Positions 37,021-49,447 of a DNA stretch of 64,000 nucleotides are shown piece after piece. Source of the stretch: Mycolicibacterium fortuitum subsp. fortuitum (GTDB lineage Bacteria > Actinomycetota > Actinomycetes > Mycobacteriales > Mycobacteriaceae); NCBI RefSeq assembly GCF_022179545.1, contig NZ_AP025518.1, positions 3,410,001-3,474,000 on the forward strand, given 5' to 3'. A program made the position numbers and the translations under genes. How positions within the stretch are numbered: the first letter of the stretch is position 1; every line of letters begins with the position of its first letter. Below the pieces are notes generated by a model. It saw nothing but the letters and a program-made list of their open reading frames with translations. It was not told the DNA's origin and did no database searches.

Positions 37021-37706
37021 CACGCCGACAGCGCCTGCGCTGCCTCCAACTGCTCACGCACCCAGGCCAGTACCGGGCCCGCGGTCGGATCCTCGGTCAG
37101 TGAGATCAGCGCCGTCGGGCGGTCTGCTCGCACCTTGGCCGCATCGCGGCGCATCACGTCCAGATCTGCGCCCACCATCGGGGCCAGGTCGGTCTTGTTG
37201 ACCACCAACAGGTCCGAGAACGTCACGCCGGGACCGCCCTTGCGCGGCACCTTGTCTCCCCCGGCCACGTCGATCACGAAGATCTGCACGTCGACCAGAC
37301 CCGACGAGAACGTCGCGGTGAGGTTGTCGCCACCGGATTCGACGAGGATCAGGTCCAGCGCCGGGTTGGCCTCGATCAGATCGTCGATCGCGTCGAGGTT
37401 GGCAGTGATGTCGTCGCGGATCGCGGTGTGCGGACATCCCCCGGTCTGGACCGCGGCGATGCGCTCGTCGGGCAGCACCGCGTGTCGGCGTAGGAAGTCG
37501 GCGTCCTCGGTGGTGTAGATGTCGTTGGTGAGCACGGCCAGCGAGAGCTCGTCGCGCAGTTGCCGGCACAACGCCGCCACCAGCGCGGTCTTTCCCGACC
37601 CGACCGGACCGCCGACACCGATGCGCAGCGGCTCGCCGGGTTGACGGACCCGCTTGGGCCGGTCCAGGTGGGAGTGGGGTTCGCCGTCGAGGAAATGCGG
37701 TGGCAT
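37020..37706 (-). CDS. ureG: Urease accessory GTPase UreG
   Basis: A 228-residue SIMIBI GTPase that delivers nickel to urease. P-loop GGPVGSGKT lies at about residues 31-39. The nickel-binding Cys-Pro-His ([11 protein letters not shown]) sits in switch I, ESGGDNL is the switch II region, and NKTDLAP is the base-specificity motif. A His-rich N-terminus ([14 protein letters not shown]) may hold nickel, which could offset the absence of a UreE gene. Spacing to ureF is 28 bases. Confidence 0.95.
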   Translation of the reverse strand: MPPHFLDGEPHSHLDRPKRVRQPGEPLRIGVGGPVGSGKTALVAALCRQLRDELSLAVLTNDIYTTEDADFLRRHAVLPDERIAAVQTGGCPHTAIRDDITANLDAIDDLIEANPALDLILVESGGDNLTATFSSGLVDVQIFVIDVAGGDKVPRKGGPGVTFSDLLVVNKTDLAPMVGADLDVMRRDAAKVRADRPTALISLTEDPTAGPVLAWVREQLEAAQALSA

Positions 37707-37734
37707 GGAGGGCCTTTCGGTTGGTCAGACGGAA

Positions 37735-38370
37735 TCAGGAGACGAACAGCGGCCGGTCGCGTTCGGTGTGACGCTGCGCCAGGACGTCGAGCAAGGGGTC
37801 GGACAGGTCCGCCGGGCCGGTGACCGCTTCCCCCGCCACCGCATCGCAAAGCCCCGACAGCTCGAAGGTCAGGGCCGCGACGTCGGCGGGGTCCAGCGCG
37901 AGCAACCGCTGCGCCGCGGTGGCCGACCCGGTCATCGTGGTGTACACGACCGACAACGCTGTCTCACCCGGATCCAGACCGGCTGCGGCCCCGACCGCAC
38001 CGGCCGCGACCGCCAGATGTGGCCGCGAACCCAGAACCTCCCATGCCTGGTGAGGCCAGACCCGTCTGGCGAGCCGCACCAATCCCCGGCCCTGGGCTCG
38101 GGAGGCGTCGCGCGCCGCCGGAGCCGGTGTGCGGGCATCGGTTTCGGCATCGGCTACCGCGGGATCCAGATCGCCGGTGTGTACGGCCACTGCCAGCGAC
38201 GCGGTGACCAAGCCGCTGGTACGGATGCGCCGGACCAGATAGGCCCGCAAGGTGGCGACATCGGTGAGCAGGCCACTGGTGACCGCTTCCTCGACGCCGC
38301 CGGAGTGCACGTGCCCGCCGGTCGGCAGTCGCGAGTCGGCCAAGGTGAGAAGCGTTGCCAGGCTGCTCAT
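37735..38370 (-). CDS. ureF: Urease accessory protein UreF
   Basis: A 211-residue helical accessory protein that activates UreG within the UreD-UreF-UreG complex. DSRLPTGGHVHSGGVEEA near the start and the C-terminal LCDAVAGEAV helix are characteristic. Its start codon directly abuts the ureC stop, so the two are translated in tight succession. Confidence 0.93.
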   Translation of the reverse strand: MSSLATLLTLADSRLPTGGHVHSGGVEEAVTSGLLTDVATLRAYLVRRIRTSGLVTASLAVAVHTGDLDPAVADAETDARTPAPAARDASRAQGRGLVRLARRVWPHQAWEVLGSRPHLAVAAGAVGAAAGLDPGETALSVVYTTMTGSATAAQRLLALDPADVAALTFELSGLCDAVAGEAVTGPADLSDPLLDVLAQRHTERDRPLFVS

Positions 38371-40092
38371 CTAGAACAGGAAGTATCGCTGGGCCATGGG
38401 CAGTTCGACCGCGGGCTGTTCCTGCCACACCTGTCCGTCGATCCGCACGGTGAAGGTGTCCGGTTCCACCTCGATGTCGGGCATCGCGTCATTGAGCGGC
38501 ATCTGCGCCTTGCCGACCCGGCGAACGTTGTTCACCGCGACCAACTTGCGACGAATATCCAGCCTGTCCGCCAGGCCGTCGTCAACGGCCTGCGGGGCGA
38601 CGAAGTGCACCGAGGTGGCCGCTGCCGCAGCCGGGGACGCCCCGAACATCGGGCGCGGCAACACCGGCTGCGGCGTCGGTATCGAAGCATTCGCATCGCC
38701 CATCGCGGCCCAGGCGATCATGCCGCCCTTGATCACCGCATGCGGGCGGACTCCGAAGAACGCCGGTTCCCACAGCACGAGGTCGGCGAGCTTGCCGACC
38801 TCCACTGAACCGACCTCCCGGTCGAGGCCGTGCGCGACGGCCGGGCAGATGGTGTATTTCGCGACATATCGGCGGACCCGGTTGTTGTCGGCCGGACCAT
38901 CTCCTTCCAGCGCGCCACGCCTGCGCTTCATCACATGCGCGGTCTGCCACGTCCGCAGCACCACTTCGCCGACCCGACCCATCGCCTGCGAGTCACTGCC
39001 GATCATCGAGATGGCCCCGATGTCGTGCAGCAGGTCCTCCGCGGCGATCGTCGACGGCCGGATCCGGCTCTCGGCGAACGCGAGATCCTCGGCCACACTC
39101 GGATTGAGGTGATGACACACCATGAGCATGTCTAGGTGCTCGTCGAGCGTGTTGACCGTGTGCGGACGGGTCGGATTGGTCGAGCTGGGAAGCACATTCG
39201 GGTGCGCGGCGACGGTGATGATGTCGGGCGCGTGCCCGCCGCCGGCCCCCTCTGTGTGGTAGGCGTGGATGCCGCGGCCCTTGATCGCCGACAGGGTGTC
39301 CTCGACGAAACCGGCCTCGTTGAGGGTGTCGGTGTGGATGTTGACCTGGACACCGGCAGCTTCGGCGACCGTAAGACAGGCGTCGATGGCCGCCGGCGTG
39401 GTGCCCCAGTCCTCGTGCAGCTTGAACCCCGCTGCGCCGGCACGCAACTGCTCCCACATGGCCTCGGCGCTGACGGTGTTTCCCTTGCCCAGCAGCGCGA
39501 CGTTGAGCGGCCATGAGTCCAGCGACTCCAGCATCCTGGCCAGGTGCCACGCGCCCGGGGTTACCGTGGTGGCCTTGCTGCCCTCGGCCGGACCGGTACC
39601 GCCGGCCACGATGGTGGTGATGCCCCCGCCGAGAGCCTCTTCCATGATCTGCGGACAGATCAGGTGCACATGGCAGTCGATCGCTCCGGCGGTCAGGATC
39701 CGGCCGTTGCCTGCGATGATCTCGGTGGACGGCCCGACCACCAGATCGGGGTGGACACCGGTCATGATGTCGGGGTTTCCCGCCTTGCCGATGGCCACGA
39801 TGCGACCGTCGCGGATACCGATGTCGGCCTTGATGATTCCCCAGTGGTCGATGATCACCGCGCCGGTGATGACCGTGTCGGGCGCCCCGTCTGCACGGGT
39901 GGCTCTCGACTGCCCCATCGACTCTCGCAGCACCTTGCCACCGCCGAACACCGCCTCGTCACCGGCCAGACCCGGGCCGCCGCTGCGGTCCTCGGTGATC
40001 TCGATGAACAGGTCGGTGTCGGCCAACCGGATCCGGTCGCCCGTGGTGGGGCCGAACAGCGCCGCGTAGCGCGCCCGGGTCAATTCGGTCAT
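38371..40092 (-). CDS. ureC: Urease alpha subunit (catalytic)
   Basis: A 573-residue nickel enzyme subunit that hydrolyses urea to ammonia and carbamate. It has the metal-binding HVHLICPQ, the carbamylated Lys in GFKLHEDWG, and the His/Gly segment [12 protein letters not shown]. The flap with catalytic [20 protein letters not shown] and the [13 protein letters not shown]sp ligand are also present. All key residues are present, so the enzyme should be active. ATGA overlap with ureB; a UreAB-C arrangement with separate small subunits, as in M. tuberculosis. Confidence 0.97.
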   Translation of the reverse strand: MTELTRARYAALFGPTTGDRIRLADTDLFIEITEDRSGGPGLAGDEAVFGGGKVLRESMGQSRATRADGAPDTVITGAVIIDHWGIIKADIGIRDGRIVAIGKAGNPDIMTGVHPDLVVGPSTEIIAGNGRILTAGAIDCHVHLICPQIMEEALGGGITTIVAGGTGPAEGSKATTVTPGAWHLARMLESLDSWPLNVALLGKGNTVSAEAMWEQLRAGAAGFKLHEDWGTTPAAIDACLTVAEAAGVQVNIHTDTLNEAGFVEDTLSAIKGRGIHAYHTEGAGGGHAPDIITVAAHPNVLPSSTNPTRPHTVNTLDEHLDMLMVCHHLNPSVAEDLAFAESRIRPSTIAAEDLLHDIGAISMIGSDSQAMGRVGEVVLRTWQTAHVMKRRRGALEGDGPADNNRVRRYVAKYTICPAVAHGLDREVGSVEVGKLADLVLWEPAFFGVRPHAVIKGGMIAWAAMGDANASIPTPQPVLPRPMFGASPAAAAATSVHFVAPQAVDDGLADRLDIRRKLVAVNNVRRVGKAQMPLNDAMPDIEVEPDTFTVRIDGQVWQEQPAVELPMAQRYFLF

Positions 40093-40403
40093 GCGGGTCC
40101 CAATCGGCCGGGCGGGTCGAGACTGATGCCGTGCACCTCACGCGTGCCGCCGAGCGGCACCAGTGAAACACGGTGGGCCACACCTGGTTCGAACCGAACG
40201 GCGGTTCCGGCCGGGATGTCGAGCCGATACCCGCGGGCCGCGGTCCGATCGAAGTCCAGCGCCGAGTTGGCCTGCGGCAGGTGTACGTGGCTGCCGACCT
40301 GCACCGGTCGGTCCCCGGTGTTCACGACATCCAGGATCAGCCGTGGCGCACCGGCATTGAGCGCGATGTCGCCCTCACCGAACACGATCTCGCCGGGGAT
40401 CAT
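40089..40403 (-). CDS. ureB: Urease beta subunit
   Basis: A 104-residue structural subunit with the typical start [33 protein letters not shown] and GTAVRFEPG. It packs against UreC in the trimer. It starts 7 bases after the ureA stop and overlaps ureC by 4 bases. Confidence 0.96.
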   Translation of the reverse strand: MIPGEIVFGEGDIALNAGAPRLILDVVNTGDRPVQVGSHVHLPQANSALDFDRTAARGYRLDIPAGTAVRFEPGVAHRVSLVPLGGTREVHGISLDPPGRLGPA

Positions 40404-40410
40404 GCCGGCC

Positions 40411-40713
40411 TCACGCGATCGGGTTGTGGACGGTGACCAGTTTGGTGCCGTCGGGGAAAGTGGCCTCGACCTGGACGTCGTGCAACATCTCGGGCACGCC
40501 CTCCATGACCTCCCGGCGGGACAGTACCTCGCGTCCGCTCACCATCAGCTCGGCAACCGTGCGACCGTCACGGGCCCCTTCCAACAGGTGATCGGTGATC
40601 ACCGCGACGGCCTCGGGATGGTTGAGCAGCAAGCCGCGAGCCTGTCTGCGCCGCGCCAGGTCTGCGGCATAGGAGATGAGCAGACGGTCCTGCTCATGCG
40701 GGGTCAAACGCAT
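40411..40713 (-). CDS. ureA: Urease gamma subunit
   Basis: A 100-residue structural subunit beginning [20 protein letters not shown] and containing [20 protein letters not shown], near identical to M. tuberculosis UreA. The frame is open six codons further (40731), but the family start is the ATG at 40713. It is the first gene of the urease operon. The 72 bases before it must hold the promoter; I see no clear boxes. Confidence 0.96.
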   Translation of the reverse strand: MRLTPHEQDRLLISYAADLARRRQARGLLLNHPEAVAVITDHLLEGARDGRTVAELMVSGREVLSRREVMEGVPEMLHDVQVEATFPDGTKLVTVHNPIA

Positions 40714-40785
40714 AGTGCGCGATATTGCCACGGCGAGCGGGTTTCGGCAGCGCTCGCCGTCCGCGCGGGATCTGCGCGCGAAGCC

Positions 40786-41217
40786 TTACTCGGGAATGTT
40801 CTGCAGGCGCACCTGACCACGCGCCACCAGCTTGTCGTTCTCGTCGGTGATGGTGATCAGCCAGAGCTGCTGGCGACGGCCCCGGTGGATGGGCTGGGAG
40901 ATCGCGGTAACCGTCCCGGATCCGATGGCGCGCAGGAAGTCTGTGTTGTTGTTGACCCCGACTACGGTGCCGCCGCCGTTCTCCGACAGCCAGATGTGGC
41001 CGGACACACTGGCGAGGCTCTCGACGATCGAGCAGTACACGCCGCCGTGCACGATGCCCCAGGGCTGCAGCAGCTTGTCGTGGATCGTCAGCTGGGCGCG
41101 GCCGCCGTCCGGGGTGAGCTCGAGATAGGTCAGGCCCAGTTCGGTGTCGAAACCTTTGCCCAGACGTTCGGTGGAGTCAGTGGTCACAGCCCTCGTGTCT
41201 ACACGCCGTGTCGCCAT
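40786..41217 (-). CDS. PaaI-type hotdog thioesterase (Rv1847 type)
   Basis: A 143-residue hotdog-fold protein. The catalytic-helix signature is WGIVHGGVYCSIVESLAS, with the acidic residue at its end, followed by VGVNNNTDFLRAIGSGTVT. Such enzymes hydrolyse aryl- or acyl-CoA thioesters. An internal GTG (VTTDSTERL) 10 codons later is a possible start. It precedes the urease operon on the same strand and could be read into it, since only 72 bases separate them. Confidence 0.9.
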   Translation of the reverse strand: MATRRVDTRAVTTDSTERLGKGFDTELGLTYLELTPDGGRAQLTIHDKLLQPWGIVHGGVYCSIVESLASVSGHIWLSENGGGTVVGVNNNTDFLRAIGSGTVTAISQPIHRGRRQQLWLITITDENDKLVARGQVRLQNIPE

Positions 41218-41225
41218 AAAGATGC

Positions 41226-41260
41226 GGGCGGGTCCCGCGTATTTAACGCGGGACCCGCCC
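41226..41260 (-). terminator. Hairpin between FhuF-like and thioesterase genes
   Basis: A perfect 14-bp GC-rich stem (41226-41239 with 41247-41260) and a TATTTAA loop lie 84 bases after the FhuF-like stop and just before the thioesterase start. It probably ends minus-strand transcripts from the FhuF-like gene. Confidence 0.7.
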
Positions 41261-41328
41261 TCGAGCGGACCGGGGGTCTCTGCAGCCCTCAGGACTCCGG
41301 CGCGGTCCGTTGGTCTCGTGCCTCCATA

Positions 41329-41347
41329 CTAGGCAAGGCTACCCTAA
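41329..41347. promoter_or_regulatory. IdeR box-like sequence (downstream copy)
   Basis: The sequence CTAGGCAAGGCTACCCTAA matches 15 of 19 positions of the iron box TTAGGTTAGGCTAACCTAA. It overlaps the end of the FhuF-like gene and lies 112 bases before the thioesterase start, so its target is unclear. Confidence 0.5.
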
Positions 41348-42114
41348 TTAAGCAATACCTTCCCGGCCCGGCCACAACCGCGCACCGGCAAGCCGAAGCC
41401 GACCAGCGCGTCGAGCACGGCCTGGCCGCGTCGCATGCTCACCACCTCACTCGAGCCCGCCAGCAGCGGAACCTGAGTTGCCGCGCCGACCACGGCCGCG
41501 CCCACCATGTGCCACATGGCCGGGATCGAGATGGCGCCGTCACTGATCTCCATCAGGCGGGCGAACAGCGGCTCCAGCGCACGATGGCTGCGATGCGCCA
41601 CCCAGGTGGTCAGCGCCGCCTCGCTCGGCAACGCGACGATCCCGTCATGGGAGGCATTGGCGAACCGGGCGGCCCGGCCGGCCAAACTCGGATCCTCGGG
41701 CAGGCCGCGCAGGGTGGGATCCACCACGCCGACCCAGTCGATCGCCCCTTCGGAATCGACGTGGACCCACAGGTTCTCCAGCCCGGTGTCCCAGGCGCGG
41801 CCTTCCAGCACCAACAGCGGCACGACGCGGCCGATCACCACGTGAGTGAAGGTCGCCGCCAACTGCTGGGCGACGGCAGCCCGATTGCCCGTCTCGGCCA
41901 TCGCGGCATCGAACATGCCCTTCAGCCGGTCTGCGGACAGCGCCTCGGCCAGCGGCCACCACCGCCGTCGTGACAGATCTCCCACGACGGCCACGCCGTA
42001 GACCCGCGGACACTCCGGATACAGCTCGCGCAAGCGCCGACTCGACTCGTGCAGCGGCAGCGTCCGCTCGATAGCCATACCCGCGATCAGCGGATCTTCG
42101 ATCAAGACCGTCAT
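41344..42114 (-). CDS. FhuF-like ferric siderophore/iron utilisation protein
   Basis: A 256-residue soluble protein. The middle (VIGRVVPLLVLEGRAWDTGLENLWVHVD) and the C-terminal block (MWHMVGAAVVGAATQVP, RRGQAVLDALVG, GLPVRG) resemble actinobacterial FhuF/siderophore-reductase-type proteins. It ends at CGRAGKVLLN and lacks the C-C-x10-C-x2-C cluster that binds 2Fe-2S in true FhuF, so electron transfer is doubtful. GGAGGTGA directly before the ATG at 42114 sets the start. An IdeR-like box 27 bases upstream suggests expression under iron shortage. It has no counterpart in the Rv1846c-Rv1847 gap of M. tuberculosis. The family call is moderate; the iron link rests mainly on the boxes. Confidence 0.6.
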   Translation of the reverse strand: MTVLIEDPLIAGMAIERTLPLHESSRRLRELYPECPRVYGVAVVGDLSRRRWWPLAEALSADRLKGMFDAAMAETGNRAAVAQQLAATFTHVVIGRVVPLLVLEGRAWDTGLENLWVHVDSEGAIDWVGVVDPTLRGLPEDPSLAGRAARFANASHDGIVALPSEAALTTWVAHRSHRALEPLFARLMEISDGAISIPAMWHMVGAAVVGAATQVPLLAGSSEVVSMRRGQAVLDALVGFGLPVRGCGRAGKVLLN

Positions 42115-42140
42115 GTCACCTCCGAAGGCTCCAGTTTGAC

Positions 42141-42159
42141 TTAGGTTAGCCTTACTATA
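42141..42159. promoter_or_regulatory. IdeR box upstream of FhuF-like gene
   Basis: On the minus strand TATAGTAAGGCTAACCTAA matches 15 of 19 positions of the IdeR/DtxR consensus, with one half-site perfect. It lies 27 bases before the FhuF-like start, the place for Fe-IdeR repression. Confidence 0.72.
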
Positions 42160-42287
42160 GTCACGTGAAGCACGAGAGCCATCCCCTGTGACTGGATTCA
42201 CAACGTGCCCCAGAACGGGCGCTGACCTTGATCTAATCCGCCGCGGTCGCCACTGGGGAGGCCGACCTCAGATGCATACGACGCGCG

Positions 42288-42304
42288 GTAGTAAACCCGT
42301 AGTA
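42288..42304. promoter_or_regulatory. Candidate BlaI operator
   Basis: Two GTAGTA half-sites (42288-42293 and 42299-42304) lie 35-50 bases before blaI. M. tuberculosis BlaI is known to bind sites built of TACTAC/GTAGTA and to repress its own gene. Here the copies are direct rather than inverted, so the match is partial. Confidence 0.45.
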
Positions 42305-42338
42305 CGCTGGCTTTACTGCTCAGGAGAGTGAACGGAAC

Positions 42339-42755
42339 ATGGCCAAATTGACGCGTCTAGGGGAGCTTGAGCGCGAGGTGATGGACCACCTGTGGTCCGC
42401 ACCCGAACCCCAAACTGTGCGCCAAGTCCATGAGGCGCTGGCCGCCCGCCGCGACTTGGCCTACACCACGATCATGACCGTGCTGCAACGGCTGGCGAAG
42501 AAGAACCTCGTCGTGCAGCACCGCGATGACCGGGCGCACCGCTACGCGCCCACCCACGGCCGCGACGAGCTCGTCGCCGGGCTGATGGTCGACGCCCTCG
42601 ACCAGGCCGCGGATTCCGGCAGCCGCCAGGCAGCACTGGTCCATTTCGTCGAGCGAGTCGGCGTCGACGAGGCCCGGGCACTGCGCCGGGCCCTCGCCGA
42701 ACTGGAGAGCAAGCACCAGCTCCCGCCACCGGCTGGTAATTCGGGCACTGCCTGA
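42339..42755 (+). CDS. blaI: BlaI/MecI family repressor
   Basis: A 138-residue winged-helix repressor: GELEREVMDHLWSA at the start, TYTTIMTVLQRL-type recognition helix (LAYTTIMTVLQRLAKKNLV, about residues 45-63) and a C-terminal dimerisation helix. In M. tuberculosis Rv1846c represses blaC, its own operon and ATP synthase genes, and is inactivated by cleavage by the M56 protease next door. The downstream blaR-like gene starts 14 bases on, so they form an operon. Possible operator half-sites lie just upstream. Confidence 0.94.
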   Translation: MAKLTRLGELEREVMDHLWSAPEPQTVRQVHEALAARRDLAYTTIMTVLQRLAKKNLVVQHRDDRAHRYAPTHGRDELVAGLMVDALDQAADSGSRQAALVHFVERVGVDEARALRRALAELESKHQLPPPAGNSGTA

Positions 42756-42769
42756 GAGAGACTTACGGC

Positions 42770-43741
42770 GTGTCCGCGCTGGCCTTCACCCTCGTCGCAC
42801 TAGCCCTCGTGGGGCCGGTGCCGGCAGTGCTGGCCCGTGCGGCGTGGCCGCTGCGCGCCCCGCGCGCAGCAATCGTGCTCTGGCAGTCGATCGCCCTGGC
42901 CGCGGTGCTCTCGGCCTTCTCGGCCGGGATCGCCATCGCCAGCCGGCTGTTCGTTCCCGGGCCCGATGGACGGCCGACCGCCACGATCACCAGTGAGATC
43001 GACGCTCTCGGCCTGCCGTTGTGGCTCCTCTACGTCGTGGTGTTCACGCTCACCCTGCTGATCGGCGGCCGGCTGTGCCTGGCCGTGATCCAGGTGGCAG
43101 TCGCCACCAGGCGCCGGCGCGCGCACCACCGCATGATGGTCGACCTGCTCAGCAAGTCCCGCGATGCGGTGCCGGCCCACCTCTGTACGGCGCATCGCCC
43201 CCTCGCCGGTGACGGGCTGCGCATCCTCGACGTCGCCCAGCCTCTCGCCTACTGCCTGCCCGGTGTCCGCAGCCGCGTGGTCGTGAGCGAAGGCACGCTG
43301 ACCACACTGGCCGACAACGAAGTCGCCGCCATCCTGACCCACGAACGGGCCCACCTGCGCGCCCGCCACGATCTCGTCCTGGAGATGTTCACGGCCGTCC
43401 ACGCCGCCTTCCCCCGATTCGTCCGCAGTGCCAACGCCTTGGACGCGGTCCGGTTGCTGATCGAACTGCTGGCCGACGACGCCGCAGTGCGGACAGCGGG
43501 CCCCACTCCCCTGGCCCGGGCGCTCGTCGCCTGCGCCGGTGGCCGCACCCCCTCTGGCGCGCTGGCCGCAGGCGGGCCGACCACCGTGATCCGCGTACGA
43601 CGCCTGGGCGGCAAGCCCAACAGCGTGGCCATGGCGGTCACCGCCTATCTGGCGGCGGCGGCTGTTCTGGTGGTGCCCACCGTAGCGGTCGCCGTCCCCT
43701 GGCTCACCGAGCTTCACCGCCTGTTCTCCGGTCTGGGATAA
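42770..43741 (+). CDS. blaR: M56 family membrane metalloprotease (BlaR-like, Rv1845c type)
   Basis: A 323-residue membrane protein, starting with GTG, with hydrophobic helices at about 2-22, 35-55, 80-105 and 290-312. The zinc-protease motif is HERAH (HExxH) in TNEVAAILTHERAHL-like context at about residues 186-196. It ends shortly after the last helix, so it lacks the extracellular penicillin-binding sensor domain of staphylococcal BlaR1. The signal that switches on cleavage of BlaI must therefore be sensed in another way. Organisation and length agree with Rv1845c (called blaR in some annotations). Confidence 0.9.
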   Translation: MSALAFTLVALALVGPVPAVLARAAWPLRAPRAAIVLWQSIALAAVLSAFSAGIAIASRLFVPGPDGRPTATITSEIDALGLPLWLLYVVVFTLTLLIGGRLCLAVIQVAVATRRRRAHHRMMVDLLSKSRDAVPAHLCTAHRPLAGDGLRILDVAQPLAYCLPGVRSRVVVSEGTLTTLADNEVAAILTHERAHLRARHDLVLEMFTAVHAAFPRFVRSANALDAVRLLIELLADDAAVRTAGPTPLARALVACAGGRTPSGALAAGGPTTVIRVRRLGGKPNSVAMAVTAYLAAAAVLVVPTVAVAVPWLTELHRLFSGLG

Positions 43742-43792
43742 ACCCCCGTCCAACAAGCGTTCTGACACAACAAAACAACGAAAGGCTGCGGC

Positions 43793-46742
<2,950 letters not shown>

Positions 46743-46773
46743 CCGCGTTACTATTGAGCTTCCTGTATCGAAT

Positions 46774-46800
46774 GGACGGTCGAGTATCCCCCGATCGTCC
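46774..46800 (+). promoter_or_regulatory. Hairpin in the leader of the CNNM operon
   Basis: A 9-bp stem (46774-46782 with 46792-46800, one G-U pair) with a 9-base loop lies 30 bases after the guaB1 stop. There is no U-tract. It could be a weak terminator for guaB1 or part of a regulatory leader for the following genes. Confidence 0.5.
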
Positions 46801-46829
46801 ACTTCGTCAGATCGAACGAAAGGGTTCAC

Positions 46830-46967
46830 GTGCCGCAGGCACCCACCGAGGCCTCCGGTTCTGAACCGGCCTTCCGGGTGGAACACCAGTCACTTCTGAG
46901 CGCCGAAGCTGACGACCCCTCTCCTAGTCGGCCGGGCCGAGGGCCCGGCGTCCCGCGGGAGATCTGA
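46830..46967 (+). CDS. Candidate 45-codon proline-rich leader peptide
   Basis: A GTG-started frame preceded by GAAAGGG ends in a TGA that shares a base with the ATG of the CNNM gene. The C-terminal part is acidic and then rich in proline and arginine ([18 protein letters not shown]). A perfect 8-bp GC stem with loop GAG (46931-46949) lies within its last codons, upstream of the CNNM ribosome binding site. Leader peptides with acidic-proline runs stall or destabilise ribosomes and control Mg2+ transporter genes in enterobacteria. A similar role here is only inference. Conservation is unknown to me. Confidence 0.4.
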   Translation: MPQAPTEASGSEPAFRVEHQSLLSAEADDPSPSRPGRGPGVPREI

Positions 46968-48334
46968 TGGGCAGCTCAACAGAGGTGATCTTCTCGTTGC
47001 TGTCGATCCTGGCGATCGTCCTGCTCACCTTCGGCACCGCCGTGTTCGTGGCAGCCGAGTTCTCGTTGACCGCGCTGGAGCGCAGCACCGTCGAGGCCAA
47101 CGCCCGCACGGGTGACCGCCGCGATCAACTCGTACGGCGCGCGCACCGCACTCTGTCGTTCCAGCTCTCGGGCGCCCAGGTCGGCATCTCGATCACCACC
47201 CTGGCCACCGGTTATCTCGCTGAACCCGTGGTGGGCGAACTCATCCGTCCCGGCCTGGACGCCCTCGGCATTCCCCCCAACGTGGCGTCCGGACTGGCCC
47301 TGTTCCTGGCCATCGTCATCGCGACCTCTCTGTCGATGGTGTTCGGCGAGCTCGTTCCCAAGAACCTCGCGGTGGCCCGGCCAGTTCCGACTGCGCGGGC
47401 GGCCGCACCTTTCCAGCTGCTGTTCTCGATGTTGTTCACCCCGGTCATCCGGCTCACCAACGGCACCGCGAACTGGATCCTGCGACGGCTGGGCATCGAA
47501 CCTGCCGAGGAACTGCGCTCGGCGCGCTCGGGCCAGGAACTGGCGTCGCTGGTCCGCAATTCGGCCCGCAGCGGCTCGCTCGATCCCACCACCGCGCTGC
47601 TGGTCGACCGCTCGCTGCAGTTCGGGGAGCGCACCGCCGAGGAGCTGATGACCCCGCGGTCCAAGATCGAGGTGCTCACCGCGGGTGATTCGGTGTCCGA
47701 CCTGATGGACGCCGCGATTCGCACCGGATACTCGCGCTTCCCGATCGTCGAGGGTGATCTCGACGAAACCATCGGCGTCGTGCACATCAAGCAGGTCTTC
47801 TCTATACCGCGCGAGGACCGGGACAAGACCCGGCTGGCCGCACTGGCGTTACCGGTGGCCACGGTGCCGTCCACGCTCGACGGCGACGCGGTGATGACCC
47901 AGATCCGCGCCAACGGATTACAGACCGCCCTGGTGGTCGACGAATACGGCGGCACCGCGGGGATGGTGACCGTCGAAGATCTGATCGAAGAGATCGTCGG
48001 CGACGTGCGTGACGAGCATGACGACGCCACTCCCGACGTGGTGCCCGCCGGGGCCGGGTGGCAGGTGTCTGGTCTGCTGCGCATCGACGAGGTCGCGACC
48101 GGCACCGGATTCCGTGCCCCCGAAGGCGAATACGAGACCATCGGCGGGCTTGTCCTGCAGGAGCTGGGACATATCCCGGAAACCGGAGAAGCCGTGGAGC
48201 TCACCGCGTTCGACCCCGACGGCGATCCCGACAACCCGACCCGGTGGCTTGCCACCGTCGTGCGGATGGACGGCCGCCGGATCGACCTGCTGGAGCTGAC
48301 CAGCCTCGGCACCCGGGAGAACGGCAATGGGTGA
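46967..48334 (+). CDS. CNNM/CorC (hemolysin C-like) membrane protein (Rv1842c type)
   Basis: A 455-residue protein. The N-terminal CNNM (DUF21) membrane domain has about four helices (to about residue 190) and contains [12 protein letters not shown] and the conserved GELVPKNLA. Two CBS domains follow at about 215-345 ([34 protein letters not shown]), then a CorC_HlyC domain at the C-terminus. The family is tied to Mg2+/Co2+ export or homeostasis. It overlaps the next, related gene by 8 bases. The short candidate leader frame overlaps its start codon. Confidence 0.92.
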   Translation: MGSSTEVIFSLLSILAIVLLTFGTAVFVAAEFSLTALERSTVEANARTGDRRDQLVRRAHRTLSFQLSGAQVGISITTLATGYLAEPVVGELIRPGLDALGIPPNVASGLALFLAIVIATSLSMVFGELVPKNLAVARPVPTARAAAPFQLLFSMLFTPVIRLTNGTANWILRRLGIEPAEELRSARSGQELASLVRNSARSGSLDPTTALLVDRSLQFGERTAEELMTPRSKIEVLTAGDSVSDLMDAAIRTGYSRFPIVEGDLDETIGVVHIKQVFSIPREDRDKTRLAALALPVATVPSTLDGDAVMTQIRANGLQTALVVDEYGGTAGMVTVEDLIEEIVGDVRDEHDDATPDVVPAGAGWQVSGLLRIDEVATGTGFRAPEGEYETIGGLVLQELGHIPETGEAVELTAFDPDGDPDNPTRWLATVVRMDGRRIDLLELTSLGTRENGNG

Positions 48335-49436
48335 CATCCTCGGTGTGCTGTTGACGGTGCTGCTGCTGGCCGCCAACGCGTTCTTCGTGGCCTCGGAGTT
48401 CGCGCTGATCTCTGCCCGGCGCGACCGGCTGCAGGCCCTGGCCGAACAGGGCAAGCGCAGCGCCGTCACCGTGATCCGGGCCGGCGAACATCTGTCGCTG
48501 ATGCTGGCCGGCTCCCAGCTGGGCATCACGATCTGCTCTATCCTGCTGGGCCGCGTCGGCGAACCCGCCGTCGCGCATCTGCTGGAGAAACCCTTCGCGC
48601 TCGTCGGGGTCTCCGACACCGTGCTGCACACGGTCTCGTTCTTCGTGGCTCTGGCCATCGTGGTGATCCTGCACGTGCTGCTCGGCGAGATGGTGCCGAA
48701 GAACATCGCGATCGCCGGCCCCGAGACCGCCGCGATGCTGCTGGTCCCGGCATACCTGGTCTACATCCGTGCGGCGCGGCCGTTCATCGCCTTCTACAAC
48801 TGGTGCGCCAACGCCACGCTGCGAGCGTTCCGGGTCGAGCCCAAGGACGAGTTGGAATCGGCCGTGTCGACCGTCGAGCTGTCGGAGATGATCGCCGAGT
48901 CGGTGTCAGAAGGACTGCTGGACACCGAGGAGCACGGCCGGTTGACCCGGGCCCTGGAAACCCGCAGCCGTCTGGTCCGAGACGTCGCGTTGCCGCTGAG
49001 CGAGATTCATGCGATCCGGGTCGCGGCACCGGGGTCGGGCCCGACCGTCGGCGATGTGGAACGCGCCTTGACCGACACCGGCTATTCACGCTTCCCGGTG
49101 ACCGACGCGTTCGGTGAGTTCATCGGTTACCTCCACATCAAGGATGTGCTGCCGCACATCAACGATCCCGATGCGGTCCTGGATCTGTCCATGGTGCGGC
49201 CGCTGCCGCTGATACCGGCGACCATGCCGTTGCCCGACGCGCTCTCGCGGATGCGGCGAAGCAACAGTCACCTGGCGCTGGTGGTCTCGCGCGAGGAGCA
49301 TGCGCACGGTGGGCGTGACGGGACCGGCGACGGGCCAGACGAGCTGTCGTCCGGGACCGTCACCGCGATGGTCGCACTGGAAGACCTCGTCGAGGACCTG
49401 GTCGGCACGGTGCGCGACGGCACGCACCGCATCTGA
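48327..49436 (+). CDS. CNNM/CorC-like membrane protein (Rv1841c type)
   Basis: A 369-residue paralogue of the preceding protein: DUF21 membrane domain ([30 protein letters not shown]) and a CBS pair (about 205-345, [26 protein letters not shown]). It ends after [20 protein letters not shown] without the CorC_HlyC domain carried by its partner. Probably the two form a heteromeric complex; this is inference from the 8-base overlap and from the difference in C-termini. Confidence 0.92.
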   Translation: MGDILGVLLTVLLLAANAFFVASEFALISARRDRLQALAEQGKRSAVTVIRAGEHLSLMLAGSQLGITICSILLGRVGEPAVAHLLEKPFALVGVSDTVLHTVSFFVALAIVVILHVLLGEMVPKNIAIAGPETAAMLLVPAYLVYIRAARPFIAFYNWCANATLRAFRVEPKDELESAVSTVELSEMIAESVSEGLLDTEEHGRLTRALETRSRLVRDVALPLSEIHAIRVAAPGSGPTVGDVERALTDTGYSRFPVTDAFGEFIGYLHIKDVLPHINDPDAVLDLSMVRPLPLIPATMPLPDALSRMRRSNSHLALVVSREEHAHGGRDGTGDGPDELSSGTVTAMVALEDLVEDLVGTVRDGTHRI

Positions 49437-49447
49437 GCCGCCGGCGG

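Noticed and set aside
39544..41973. 809-codon plus-strand frame opposite ureC, ureB, ureA and the thioesterase
   Set aside because: It crosses several real genes on the other strand and has no homology or start signal.
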